Assembly: GCF_035918155.1 (NCBI RefSeq)
Contig: NZ_CP109327.1
Location: 3,968,001-4,032,000 of the forward strand
Source of the DNA: Streptomyces sp. NBC_01591
GTDB taxonomy: Bacteria; Actinomycetota; Actinomycetes; Streptomycetales; Streptomycetaceae
Reading direction: 5' to 3'
Length of the DNA: 64,000 nucleotides
Positions 55,829 through 63,589 of this stretch are shown piece by piece (the first letter of the stretch is position 1; the number at the start of each line of letters is the position of its first letter). A model generated the notes under the pieces. That model was given only the letters and a program-made list of their open reading frames with translations, was not told where the DNA came from and did no database searches. The position numbers and the translations under genes were made by a program.

Positions 55829-56269
55829 TCAGGTCTGGTTGATGGGCCACCAGGTGACGTTCTGCCACGAGGCGCAGTCGTTCGTGTTTTCTCTGCCCTT
55901 GCAGACTGTGACGTATCCGGTGGTAGTGGGCTGATAAGCCTGGCGCACAGCGACGTCGACGGTTCCGGGACCGCATATCTGGGCCTGCTTGCGGGCAGGT
56001 CCTGGAGCGAGGTCGAACACGAACCTCGTCCACAGCGAGTAGCAGTTGTCGCAGGCGTTGGACAATGTTCCGCTGAGTACCAAGTCGCGCGTGATGCCGG
56101 AGCTCCCCTGCTCGGTCCATCGCTGTCATGCCGCGGCGGCCGTTTCGAACTCCGTCGCCCACTCGACGGTGCTGGCCGACGTGTTTTCGCTCGCGGAGGC
56201 CGGCGCCGCGATGGCCAGCACCAGGCCGGTGACGGCCACTGCGGGGGCTACACAGACGCGTGTACGCAT
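55829..56269 (-). pseudogene. Secreted Cys-containing protein interrupted by an in-frame TGA
   Basis: ATG 56269 overlaps the flavoprotein stop (TGATG). A signal peptide (VAVTGLVLAIAAPASAS) is followed by ENTSASTVEWATEFETAAAA, then TGA at 56128-56126. The same frame continues for ~98 codons: QRWTEQGSSGITRDLVLSG, then a domain with five cysteines (NACDNC, AQIC, VTVC, TNDC) to a second stop. Restoring one sense codon (TGG or CGA) gives a ~146-residue secreted protein. It is a nonsense mutation, a sequencing error, or less likely recoding. No family recognised. Confidence 0.75.
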
Positions 56270-57729
56270 CAGAAAAACTCCTGATTCTCTTTCGGGGACA
56301 GGTCGGGCGATGTCCTTACGCCGTGGTGGCGTCGGAGCGCAGAGAGCGCGGCGAAGTAACCACACATGCCGTGGACGGACGGGCCTGGCGGGGTTGAGGC
56401 CGAGCACAGGTACACGCCCGGCAGGGGAGTGGTGTACGGATCCCGGCGCAGTGCCGGGCGCGCCAGGGTCTGGCGCAGGGTCAGAGCACCGGAGGCGATG
56501 TCCCCGCCGACGTAATTGGGGTTATACGTCGCGTACTGGGCTGCCGACAGGCCGCGAGAGGCGGTGATCGTGTCCGTGAACCCGGGGGCGTATTCCTCGA
56601 TGCGTGCACGGATCATCTGGACCGGATCGCGCGTGTCTCCGTTGGGCACATGCGCGTACGCCCACACCGGGCGTTTGCTTCCGGAGGCCCGGGTCGGGTC
56701 GGTGACGGCCGGGTCGACGACCAGCATGAAGGGGGCAGGGATCTGCTGACCTGCGACGGTGGCGTTCCCCTGTCGGACGATGTCGGCGTGTGTGCCACCG
56801 AGGTGCACTGTGCCGGCCTGTCGCAAGAGGGGGTTGATCCACGGGATGGGGTCGCTGACAAGGAAGTCGGCCTTGGCCGCGCCCGGGCCGTAGCGGTAGC
56901 GGCGCAGAGCTCGGCGATACGCGGTGGGGAGTCGGTCGCCGGCGATGGCGAGGAACTCCTTGGGACTCACGTCCAGCAGGACGAGGGGTACATTGCCAAG
57001 CTCCGCCAGATCCTTGACACGGTGGCCGGTGTGAATGATGCCACCGTGGGCGGTTACGTCGGCGACGAGCGCGTCGGCGATGCGGGTGCTTCCGCCTTCC
57101 GGCAGTGGCCAGCCACTGGCGTGGGCGGTGTGGGCCAGTAGCAGGGCTACCGCCGCTGACGCCAGCGAAGGCAGTCTTCCGACGGCATGGGCGGCCACGC
57201 CCGTCAGCAGGGCTCTGGCCTCCAAGGTCGTGAACGGTGTGCGATTCGTGGTGTGCGCCAGGACCCGGGGCACCAGGAACGCAGGGGTGAGGAGGTCGCG
57301 TGGCAAGGAGCGCAGATCTGAGAGGAACAGGTCGACCACAGCGGTGGACCGTTGTGCAAGGGGGCCCAGCAAACGTGTCCAGCGCCGCCCGTCGGGACCT
57401 AGGTGCTCGGCGGTGCGGGCGATGCTCCGCCAGGCTGCCGCCGCGTGGCCGCCAGGCAGGGCGTGGGCGTAGGGGAGATCGGGCTGGAGCAGACGGACGC
57501 CGCGAGACGGCAGGTCGAATGCCCGGAAGAACGCGGAGGCTGCGGCCATCGGGTGGACTGCCGGGCAGATGTCGTGGACGACGGTGCTGTCGAACAGCGG
57601 CATCGAGCGCAGACCACCGCCAGGGGTGTCGGCCTGTTCGTGCAGAGTCACTTTGAGCCCGGCCCTGGCGAGGGTCACTGCGGCGGCGAGTCCATTGGGA
57701 CCCGTGCCCACGATCGCCGCGTCGGTCAC
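56269..57729 (-). CDS. Phytoene-desaturase-like FAD-dependent oxidoreductase (linaridin cluster)
   Basis: 486 residues from GTG 57729, which overlaps the ABC gene stop (GTGA) with GGAGG upstream. The dinucleotide fold is IVGTGPNGLAAAVTLARAG, then TPGGGLRS; the C-terminal FAD motif is GVYLCSASTPPGPSVHGMCG. This is the CrtI/COG1233 class, which oxidises C-C bonds. Comparable flavoproteins occur in linaridin clusters related to legonaridin (from memory). It could oxidise or reduce a residue of the modified peptide. It is coupled to the exporter upstream and the secreted protein downstream. Confidence 0.87.
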   Translation of the reverse strand: MTDAAIVGTGPNGLAAAVTLARAGLKVTLHEQADTPGGGLRSMPLFDSTVVHDICPAVHPMAAASAFFRAFDLPSRGVRLLQPDLPYAHALPGGHAAAAWRSIARTAEHLGPDGRRWTRLLGPLAQRSTAVVDLFLSDLRSLPRDLLTPAFLVPRVLAHTTNRTPFTTLEARALLTGVAAHAVGRLPSLASAAVALLLAHTAHASGWPLPEGGSTRIADALVADVTAHGGIIHTGHRVKDLAELGNVPLVLLDVSPKEFLAIAGDRLPTAYRRALRRYRYGPGAAKADFLVSDPIPWINPLLRQAGTVHLGGTHADIVRQGNATVAGQQIPAPFMLVVDPAVTDPTRASGSKRPVWAYAHVPNGDTRDPVQMIRARIEEYAPGFTDTITASRGLSAAQYATYNPNYVGGDIASGALTLRQTLARPALRRDPYTTPLPGVYLCSASTPPGPSVHGMCGYFAALSALRRHHGVRTSPDLSPKENQEFF

Positions 57730-59447
57730 CGCGCACCTCCTCCGACGGGAGTCATCTGCCTGCTGGCGAGGCGTTTGTACGTCGTGTCGCCCTCCATCAA
57801 CTCGGCGTGCGTACCAGTGGCACGCAGCTTTCCGTCCTCGATCACGAGGATGCGATCGGCGCCAATGGTGGTGGAGAGACGGTGCGCAATCGTGAGGACG
57901 AGGCACCGCGCACCGATGGCCGAGATTGCCGCACGCAGCGCTGTCTCGGAGTCGGAGTCGAGGTGCGAGGTGGCTTCGTCCAGCAGCAGTACGTCCGGGC
58001 GGGTGAGCAGGGCGCGGGCTATAGCGAGGCGCTGTCGCTGCCCGCCGGACAGGCCGATGCCGCCCTCTCCAAGGTGGGTGTCCAGGCCGTCCGGCAGAGC
58101 GCAGACGACGTCAGCGAGGTGAGCCGCGGACAGGGCTTCGTCGATGTCCGCAGCAGTGGCATCAGGGCGGGCGTAGGTGAGGTTCTCCCTGACAGTTCCG
58201 CGCATCAGGGGAGCGTCCTGCTCGACGAGACCGATTCGGGACCGTAGTTCGTCCAGGCGCATGGTGCCTATGTCCGTGCCGGCCATGCAGACCGATCCTG
58301 CATCGGGCACCTGGAAGCGTTCAATGAGCTGGAAAAGGGTAGTCTTGCCCGCCCCGGAAGGACCCACGATCGCGGTCACGCCAGTGGTCGGCAGCGAGAA
58401 CGACACTCCACTCAGGGCAGGCGCGGCGGTGTCGCTGTAGGAGAACGTGACGTCTTTGAACTCGACGGCAGGCGTCCCCGCAACGGGTGTTGAGGCCGGA
58501 GCCCCTTCGGTGGGCTCGGCCTCGATGCGGGCCAGGTCGTTTACTCGATCGATGGCGGCCCGGCCCTGCTGGATCTCCCCGAGCGACATGAACAGCATCA
58601 CCAGCGGGGACACCAGGTAGAAGAGGTACATGATGAACGCGGTGAGGTCTTCGATGGGCAGAGCGCCCGTGGCGGTACGGGACATACCCCAGGCGATGAC
58701 CACGGCAAGGGACACCTGGGTGCCGACGTTCATCGCGGGCATCAGCATCGCCGACAGGCGGGTGACGTGGATACCACTCGCCCGCGCGGCGTCGGCCAGT
58801 TCTCCGATGTGTTCGGCTTCGCGTTCCTCGGCGCGGGAGGCTTTCACTGTGGTGAGGGCACCAAGAACACGCAGGAGTGCCGAGCCGTAGTTGCTGGTGT
58901 CCTCGCGGTTTGTCACCGCGGCCTTGCGCACGGCTCGCGCCAGACCGAGCCCGATCACCGAGGCCGCTCCGAGGCACCCTGCTGTGGCCAAGAGCATCCG
59001 CCAATCGAGCCAGACCATGACGCCGACGCAGCCCGCGACCGTGAATCCGGAGGTGATCATCTGAGATACGGAAGAGGACAGCGCGACGCGTGCCAACGAG
59101 GTGTCGGCGACGGTACGGGTGAAGACGTCACCGTGTTCGAGCCGGTTGAACGCCCGGATGCGGGAGTGCAGGAGGCGCGCGGTGAGGGTGGCCCGCATGT
59201 CAAAGACGATGTTCTCGCCGCCTCGCCCGATGAGATAAAAGTGGGTGGCGGCAAGCAGCGCGTCTGCGACGAAGAGTCCCGCAAGGAGCAGGATCGGCCG
59301 CAAGGTTGGCTCTTCCACGGCTACCGCTTCGATCAGGTCGCCGATGAGCAAGGGCTGCAGAAGCGTTGCAGCAGTTCCCACCAGGCCCAGCAGGATGCCC
59401 GCGCCGAGCAGCAGCCGATGGCGGCAGACGACGGCAGATACATTCAC
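57726..59447 (-). CDS. ABC exporter, fused permease and ATPase (LinT-like)
   Basis: 573 residues from GTG 59447 (AGGAG 6 nt upstream), overlapping the small gene before it. Six membrane helices fill residues ~5-300. Walker A is GPSGAGKTTLFQL, signature LSGGQRQRLAIARALL, Walker B VLLLDEATSHLDSD and H-loop TIAHRL. No C39 peptidase domain is fused, so leader removal must be done by another protein. It would export the mature peptide, as LinT/CypT does in linaridin clusters. Confidence 0.93.
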   Translation of the reverse strand: MNVSAVVCRHRLLLGAGILLGLVGTAATLLQPLLIGDLIEAVAVEEPTLRPILLLAGLFVADALLAATHFYLIGRGGENIVFDMRATLTARLLHSRIRAFNRLEHGDVFTRTVADTSLARVALSSSVSQMITSGFTVAGCVGVMVWLDWRMLLATAGCLGAASVIGLGLARAVRKAAVTNREDTSNYGSALLRVLGALTTVKASRAEEREAEHIGELADAARASGIHVTRLSAMLMPAMNVGTQVSLAVVIAWGMSRTATGALPIEDLTAFIMYLFYLVSPLVMLFMSLGEIQQGRAAIDRVNDLARIEAEPTEGAPASTPVAGTPAVEFKDVTFSYSDTAAPALSGVSFSLPTTGVTAIVGPSGAGKTTLFQLIERFQVPDAGSVCMAGTDIGTMRLDELRSRIGLVEQDAPLMRGTVRENLTYARPDATAADIDEALSAAHLADVVCALPDGLDTHLGEGGIGLSGGQRQRLAIARALLTRPDVLLLDEATSHLDSDSETALRAAISAIGARCLVLTIAHRLSTTIGADRILVIEDGKLRATGTHAELMEGDTTYKRLASRQMTPVGGGAR

Positions 59448-59623
59448 TGCCTGCTCCTGCCCAAGGCAATCGCGGCAATCGCGGCAATGCTGCCGCCGAA
59501 GATGAGGCTCTTGGCCCAACTGGCCCTGGTGATTTCGCCGCTTTCGCGAAAGACGGTCAGCATGACCGGCACGGCGACGATGAAGGCGACGACGAACGCC
59601 ACCACTCGATTGGTTGTCACCAT
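59444..59623 (-). CDS. Small two-helix membrane protein (linaridin cluster)
   Basis: 59 residues from ATG 59623 (GGAAGG upstream). Two membrane segments, RVVAFVVAFIVAVPVMLTVF and SLIFGGSIAAIAAIALG, are joined by RESGEITRASWAK. The stop overlaps the exporter start (GTGA). Small membrane genes of unknown function are found in other linaridin operons, and it may fill that place. No cysteine and no PxxxTP motif, so it is not a further precursor. Confidence 0.8.
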   Translation of the reverse strand: MVTTNRVVAFVVAFIVAVPVMLTVFRESGEITRASWAKSLIFGGSIAAIAAIALGRSRQ

Positions 59624-59671
59624 GATTTCCTTCCCTGTTCGTGGCACGGAGACAGGCGGTTCAGCTCCGGC

Positions 59672-60433
59672 TCATACGCCCTTCCGATAAGTGGTGAGGA
59701 ACATCGGGTACTGGGACGTGTACGGAGACAACTGCCAGTCGGCGTACCGGGCTTCGGGAGTGAGCCCGGCCTCGACGGCGTAGGTGTCGACCTCGTCCGG
59801 GGTGGTCAGACGGGCGAGTTCACTCCCCACGCGGGTGGTTCCGTCGGATTCGTACCAGACGTGGGAGCACTGCCAGAGATCAGATCCAGGGGGAAGGGTC
59901 GAGTGCGTCTGCAGCCCCGTGCCAGGTTCTGGATACGGGACGAACAGGGTTGTTCGCGCAAGGCCCTCGTGCATTGCCTCGACGGCTGGCCGGTTGCCGC
60001 TCTCGATCACCAGGCGGCCCCCGGGTGACAGGAGCCCGGCCGCCCGCTGTACGGCCTTCTGCTGGTCCTCTGGGGTCAGGAGCATGGACAGGACGCCACA
60101 GACCGCGTACACGAGAGCGTAAGCGCGGTCGTCGCTGTACGAGCGAATGTCTGCGTGTACACCTGTGACGTCCGAGCTTCCGGGAGCGTCGGCCAGCAGC
60201 GCCAGCATCTCCGGTGAAGAGTCGACGCCAATGATGTGGCCGACCTTCTGGGAGAGCGGGATGGCGATGCGGCCGGTGCCCACGCCGAACTCCAGGGTGC
60301 CCTTCTCAGGGTCGGGATGAAGGCGGACGAGCGTCTCCGCGGTGGTGACGGCGTTGGCGTCCTTGGGGAAAAGGCGGTCATACCAGCTGGCGAACTGCTT
60401 GCCGTAGCCGATGTCGTCTACGTGACCGTTCAT
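59672..60433 (-). CDS. Class I SAM methyltransferase (candidate linaridin alpha-N-methyltransferase)
   Basis: 253 residues from ATG 60433. Motif I is LEFGVGTGRIAIPLSQ, with post-I IIGVDSSPEMLALL and GVHADIRSYS. In cypemycin biosynthesis CypM dimethylates the N-terminal alanine after leader removal. One predicted core here also begins with alanine, so the same chemistry is the simplest expectation. The C-terminal YRKGV and substrate-binding region do not reveal specificity. It lies 127 nt after the FAPNP-protein gene, with a hairpin between, and 48 nt before the small membrane gene. Confidence 0.88.
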   Translation of the reverse strand: MNGHVDDIGYGKQFASWYDRLFPKDANAVTTAETLVRLHPDPEKGTLEFGVGTGRIAIPLSQKVGHIIGVDSSPEMLALLADAPGSSDVTGVHADIRSYSDDRAYALVYAVCGVLSMLLTPEDQQKAVQRAAGLLSPGGRLVIESGNRPAVEAMHEGLARTTLFVPYPEPGTGLQTHSTLPPGSDLWQCSHVWYESDGTTRVGSELARLTTPDEVDTYAVEAGLTPEARYADWQLSPYTSQYPMFLTTYRKGV

Positions 60434-60497
60434 CTACGTGTCTGTTCCTTACCGAGCTCCGGGCTGCGGCCACACCGAGTCAGGGTGGCCTTGGTAT

Positions 60498-60527
60498 GCG
60501 GCGCCCCGCGCGGTGGCAGGGCGCCGC
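60498..60527 (-). other. Intercistronic hairpin before the methyltransferase gene
   Basis: GCGGCGCCC / GGGCGCCGC (9 bp) around a 12-nt loop, in the 127-nt gap. Weak terminator or mRNA-stability element; no T-run. Confidence 0.4.
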
Positions 60528-60560
60528 GTCACACCGTTGTGGTCGTGCAAGCCCTGTCGC

Positions 60561-61145
60561 CTATGCGACGACCAGGTGTTGCGGTGTCGGCGTCTTCATC
60601 TGCGTGTACGGCGAGACGAAGAGGGTCTCCGGCTGTTCGCTGCGGTCGTGCCCCGCGGCGCGGACGACCGCGAACTGGAATCCCCTCACTGTCTCCTCGC
60701 CCTGTTCCTCACGGACGGTTCGCCGGATGAACTCGAGCAGCAGCTGATAGGAGGACAGCTTCTGGGCCTGGCGGACTCCACCTTTCTGCGCCTCCTGCAG
60801 GATGGCGGTGCAGATGTCGAAGACCGCCTTCTCCGGACGGCGGGAGGCGAACCAGAACGCCTGATACAGCTTTCGGGACGCGATCATCTCGATCTCGCGC
60901 CACTCGCTGGTCTCGCCGTCCAGATCAAGGGTGCGGTAGGTGTAGTGGAAGTCGTGGACCGCCGGGTTCGGGGCGAAGAACTTCCAGTTCGGCACCATGG
61001 AGAAGAGATCCTTGATGCGAGCACGGTCAAAGACGAGATGAGGATGCTGCGCGGCCAGTGTCGTCACCAGCATGCCCGCTCCCACCCATCTCGCGAGGGA
61101 GCCCGGCCCTGTGAACGCCTCCTTCAAGAGCGCAGCAGGCTTCAT
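60561..61145 (-). CDS. FAPNP-motif protein, probable partner of the LinH-like protein
   Basis: 194 residues from ATG 61145, overlapping the upstream stop (ATGA), so its translation is coupled. One possible membrane segment lies at residues ~18-32 (LARWVGAGMLVTTLA). Then comes SMVPNWKFFAPNPAVHDFHYTYR; the WxxFAPNP motif recurs in HTTM/gamma-carboxylase-like proteins. The rest is charged and helical. In linaridin clusters a LinL protein acts with LinH, and this protein occupies the same place, but I cannot confirm LinL homology by motif. Confidence 0.7.
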   Translation of the reverse strand: MKPAALLKEAFTGPGSLARWVGAGMLVTTLAAQHPHLVFDRARIKDLFSMVPNWKFFAPNPAVHDFHYTYRTLDLDGETSEWREIEMIASRKLYQAFWFASRRPEKAVFDICTAILQEAQKGGVRQAQKLSSYQLLLEFIRRTVREEQGEETVRGFQFAVVRAAGHDRSEQPETLFVSPYTQMKTPTPQHLVVA

Positions 61146-63028
61146 CGTTCAGCACCTCCCTCGTGAGCGGCGACCGCATCGGCCTCGTCGCGCCGGCGCT
61201 CTGCGGCCAGGAACTCGGCCATGAGCCGGGCCGCCTGGTGGGCGTAGCGCGCCTCGGTCAGCATGGAGTCGTGATCGGCTCCCTCGATGACTTCGACCGC
61301 GCCCCGCTCGCCCTGGCCCTGATGGACCCGAGCCAGCTCGTTGTAGAGCAGGAACTGCTCCGGATCCTGGTCCACGGTCTGTTGCGCGGCGATGATCAAA
61401 GCAGGTGTGGTAAGCGGATCGATGGCCCCCGTGAACTCGGTGAACTCTTTCTCGACGGCCAGCCATTCCCGCTTGCCCGCTGTCCACAGCCGGGCATCGG
61501 TGTACTGCGCGAACACCTTCTCGCGGTACGCCGGGGGCAATCTGTCGACCCAACCTGGCCGACTCATCAGCACCCCCGTGCCGAACCGAACGTAGCGGGC
61601 CACGTGAGTCAGCGTGACTCGAAGGTCCTTCGCTCCAGCACGCTGCCGATCCGAACGTTGGAGTTCCGCAGGGTGCGACGGATCGAGATAGACGAGGCCG
61701 ACTAGTCGATCCGGCATGCGCTCAGCGACTCGCCGGATCAGCTCGCCGCCCAGGGAGTGCCCGACCAGCACCACCTTGCGATTCTCCGGTACGACCGCGC
61801 GTACCAGGTCTTCCAAGTCATCAACCGACTCCGCCAGTTCGTAGGTTGCCTTGGTGCGGCGGCGGCTCCCTGCATAACCCGCCCGTGCGTAGGACACCAC
61901 GGCATGATCCGAGCCGTGCGCGAACCATTCAGTGATCCACGCGAAGTGCTCCGATGTCGAGGCCAGTCCCGCGCAGAACACCAGGACCGGAGCGTCCGAC
62001 TCCGGGCCCCCTGTCTCGTACATCAGCTCATTGCCGTGCCGGGTCACGACCTTCCGGGAGGTCGGCCAGCCTTCGAGAACCACAGCCCTGCGCTGAGCCG
62101 CGACCACGACACTGGCAGCGACTCCCCCAGCCAGCAGCAGGGCTGCCGCCTTGGCCGCCCGGTCGTCGCGCCCTGTGACAGCAACGTAGGTCTTGGGTGC
62201 CGTGGTGTATGCGACCATCGGATGCATCGCGGGGAATGCCGTCATGAACCGCCCGAGCCCCATGATGAAGCCGTTGGCCACGTGAAAACTGCCGGCAGCA
62301 GCCAGAAACGGACGTGTGAATCGGCCGCCGGCGACATAGACGAGCGGAAAGAAGCACTCCATTGCCAAGGTCGTGTGCTGAACGAAATTGGACGTCTTCG
62401 GATAGCGCTGCGTCAGGCGGTAAACCGGTTCAGAACCGTAGGTACGCGTCCGCATCACTCCCGGAAGGGCTGTTCCATCCCGCCATTTGTCGCCCACCAG
62501 CTTGACCCAGCCGGAGATGGCATAGGACATGCTCGCCTGCATTCCGATGTACCACAGAAGCGCGTCCTGAGTTTCCTGCTTCTTTGCCAACCGCGCCACA
62601 CCGGTCACGCTCTGAACCAAGTTTGCCACCTGGTCCGATCCGTCAGTTCCGAAACGGTGGCGAGCTTGCATCAGGCAATTGGTGCCACTGAGGAAAAGGC
62701 TCCCAGCGCCGCGCCATCGCGAATTCCCAGGCAATAACATGCCGAAACTGACTGCCGCCCGAGTCGCATGCAGCGCCAGCGTCACCTTCTTTCCGCTCAC
62801 CACGTCCGCGACCTTGCGGAGGGCTACGTTCTTGGCCTCCGGGGTCCTCTTCATGATCTCCCAGTCATTCAGCCCACCGGGTTCCATGTGTCTGTGCTGG
62901 TGCAGGTACTCGAGAGAAGAGGACAAAGTCGTGAGTGCCGCCAACCTCTCCGATACCCCTAACGCCCCGTCTCGGGAAATCGGCACGGGGCCGAAAACTG
63001 CCGAGCTGATCTTTTTCAGGTACCTCAA
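61142..63028 (-). CDS. Fusion of HTTM-like membrane domain and alpha/beta hydrolase (LinH-like)
   Basis: 628 residues from TTG 63028, which has AGGAGG just upstream; starts further up would lie inside the 16-bp hairpin. Residues ~30-330 carry about six membrane segments (ALHATRAAVSFGMLL, YIGMQASMSYAISGWVKLVG, LAMECFFPLVYVAGG, HVANGFIMGLGRF, AAALLLAGGVAASVVVAA) with an HTTM-like pattern. Residues ~350-610 form an alpha/beta hydrolase: nucleophile VLVGHSLGGELI and late His GADHDSM. CypH/LinH of linaridin pathways are hydrolase-containing membrane proteins required for maturation. GrmH/GrmL were linked to peptide epimerisation in grisemycin (recalled). Confidence 0.82.
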   Translation of the reverse strand: MRYLKKISSAVFGPVPISRDGALGVSERLAALTTLSSSLEYLHQHRHMEPGGLNDWEIMKRTPEAKNVALRKVADVVSGKKVTLALHATRAAVSFGMLLPGNSRWRGAGSLFLSGTNCLMQARHRFGTDGSDQVANLVQSVTGVARLAKKQETQDALLWYIGMQASMSYAISGWVKLVGDKWRDGTALPGVMRTRTYGSEPVYRLTQRYPKTSNFVQHTTLAMECFFPLVYVAGGRFTRPFLAAAGSFHVANGFIMGLGRFMTAFPAMHPMVAYTTAPKTYVAVTGRDDRAAKAAALLLAGGVAASVVVAAQRRAVVLEGWPTSRKVVTRHGNELMYETGGPESDAPVLVFCAGLASTSEHFAWITEWFAHGSDHAVVSYARAGYAGSRRRTKATYELAESVDDLEDLVRAVVPENRKVVLVGHSLGGELIRRVAERMPDRLVGLVYLDPSHPAELQRSDRQRAGAKDLRVTLTHVARYVRFGTGVLMSRPGWVDRLPPAYREKVFAQYTDARLWTAGKREWLAVEKEFTEFTGAIDPLTTPALIIAAQQTVDQDPEQFLLYNELARVHQGQGERGAVEVIEGADHDSMLTEARYAHQAARLMAEFLAAERRRDEADAVAAHEGGAER

Positions 63029-63067
63029 GATTCCTCCTGACTCGTCAGCGGGTCGGCTAACATGGGA

Positions 63068-63106
63068 AAGCTGTCGGGCCGCGATTGGAGCGCGGCCCGA
63101 CAGCTT
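63068..63106 (-). terminator. Hairpin between the precursor genes and the LinH-like gene
   Basis: Perfect 16-bp stem AAGCTGTCGGGCCGCG with complement, 7-nt loop, 75 nt after the second precursor stop and 40 nt before the TTG start. No long T-run on the - strand. It probably acts as a partial terminator, keeping precursor mRNA in excess over enzyme mRNA. Confidence 0.75.
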
Positions 63107-63181
63107 CGTCACACCCACGGGATGTCACTCCACAGGTGCCGTTACAGGCCCGCGCTCAGAGCGCAGGCATCGGGGTGGGAC

Positions 63182-63376
63182 TCAGCCGGCCGCGCGCCCG
63201 GCCTCGTAGGCACCGACTACCGCAGCACCCGCGGCCAGGCCGCCGGCCGCGTAGGGGCACAGCGCTACGACGCTCGGGGTGAAGGCCACCGGCATCATCC
63301 GCACGACCTTGTCGCCTTGCGCCTCGGACAGGGTGGGCGACGCAGACTTGCGCGCGCTCTCTGTGATCAGGTTCAT
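63182..63376 (-). CDS. Linaridin-type precursor peptide 2
   Basis: 64 residues from ATG 63376 (GGGGAG 6 nt upstream), 15 nt after the first precursor gene. A charged leader (MNLITESARKSASPT...) leads to RMMPVAFTPSVV, containing the linaridin PxxxTP motif (PVAFTP). By analogy with cypemycin, cleavage after PVA gives a 33-residue core starting FTPS and ending VVGAYEAGRAAG, rich in Ala and Gly with Cys9. Only Thr2 and Ser4 are available for dehydration. The ending matches that of the other precursor. Confidence 0.82.
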   Translation of the reverse strand: MNLITESARKSASPTLSEAQGDKVVRMMPVAFTPSVVALCPYAAGGLAAGAAVVGAYEAGRAAG

Positions 63377-63391
63377 CGAGATCTCCCCGCC

Positions 63392-63589
63392 TCAGCCGAA
63401 TATGCGCCCGGTGACGTACGCACCGACGGGGATAGTGAACGCCACCGCCGCCGCCGCAATCTTGGCGCCGGCCGGAACGGCGACGACAGCCGCAGGGGTG
63501 GCCATGATCGGCGTGCCGTCGGCCTTGACCATACCCTCCTCGAGAGGGGACATCTCCTGTCTATTCATGAATGCTGCTACCTCACCCAT
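63392..63589 (-). CDS. Linaridin-type precursor peptide 1
   Basis: 65 residues from ATG 63589 (AGGGAG 6 nt upstream); ATGs at codons 8 and 13 are alternatives. The leader ends ADGTPIM and continues ATPAAVVAVP. The PxxxTP motif is PIMATP, close to PAMATP of cypemycin precursor CypA, whose core also begins ATPA. Predicted core: 36 residues from A30 to G65, ending IPVGAYVTGRIFG, with Thr at core positions 2, 23 and 31 and no Ser or Cys. It is the first gene of the operon in the window. Confidence 0.85.
   Translation of the reverse strand: MGEVAAFMNRQEMSPLEEGMVKADGTPIMATPAAVVAVPAGAKIAAAAVAFTIPVGAYVTGRIFG

Noticed and set aside
56126..56128. The in-frame TGA as a selenocysteine codon
   Set aside because: No selenoprotein family, no SECIS-like hairpin noted just downstream, and selenocysteine use is not expected here. 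A simple nonsense change is more likely.
59444..59623. The two-helix membrane peptide as a third RiPP precursor
   Set aside because: No PxxxTP motif and no leader/core layout, and it is coupled to the exporter. More likely an accessory membrane protein.
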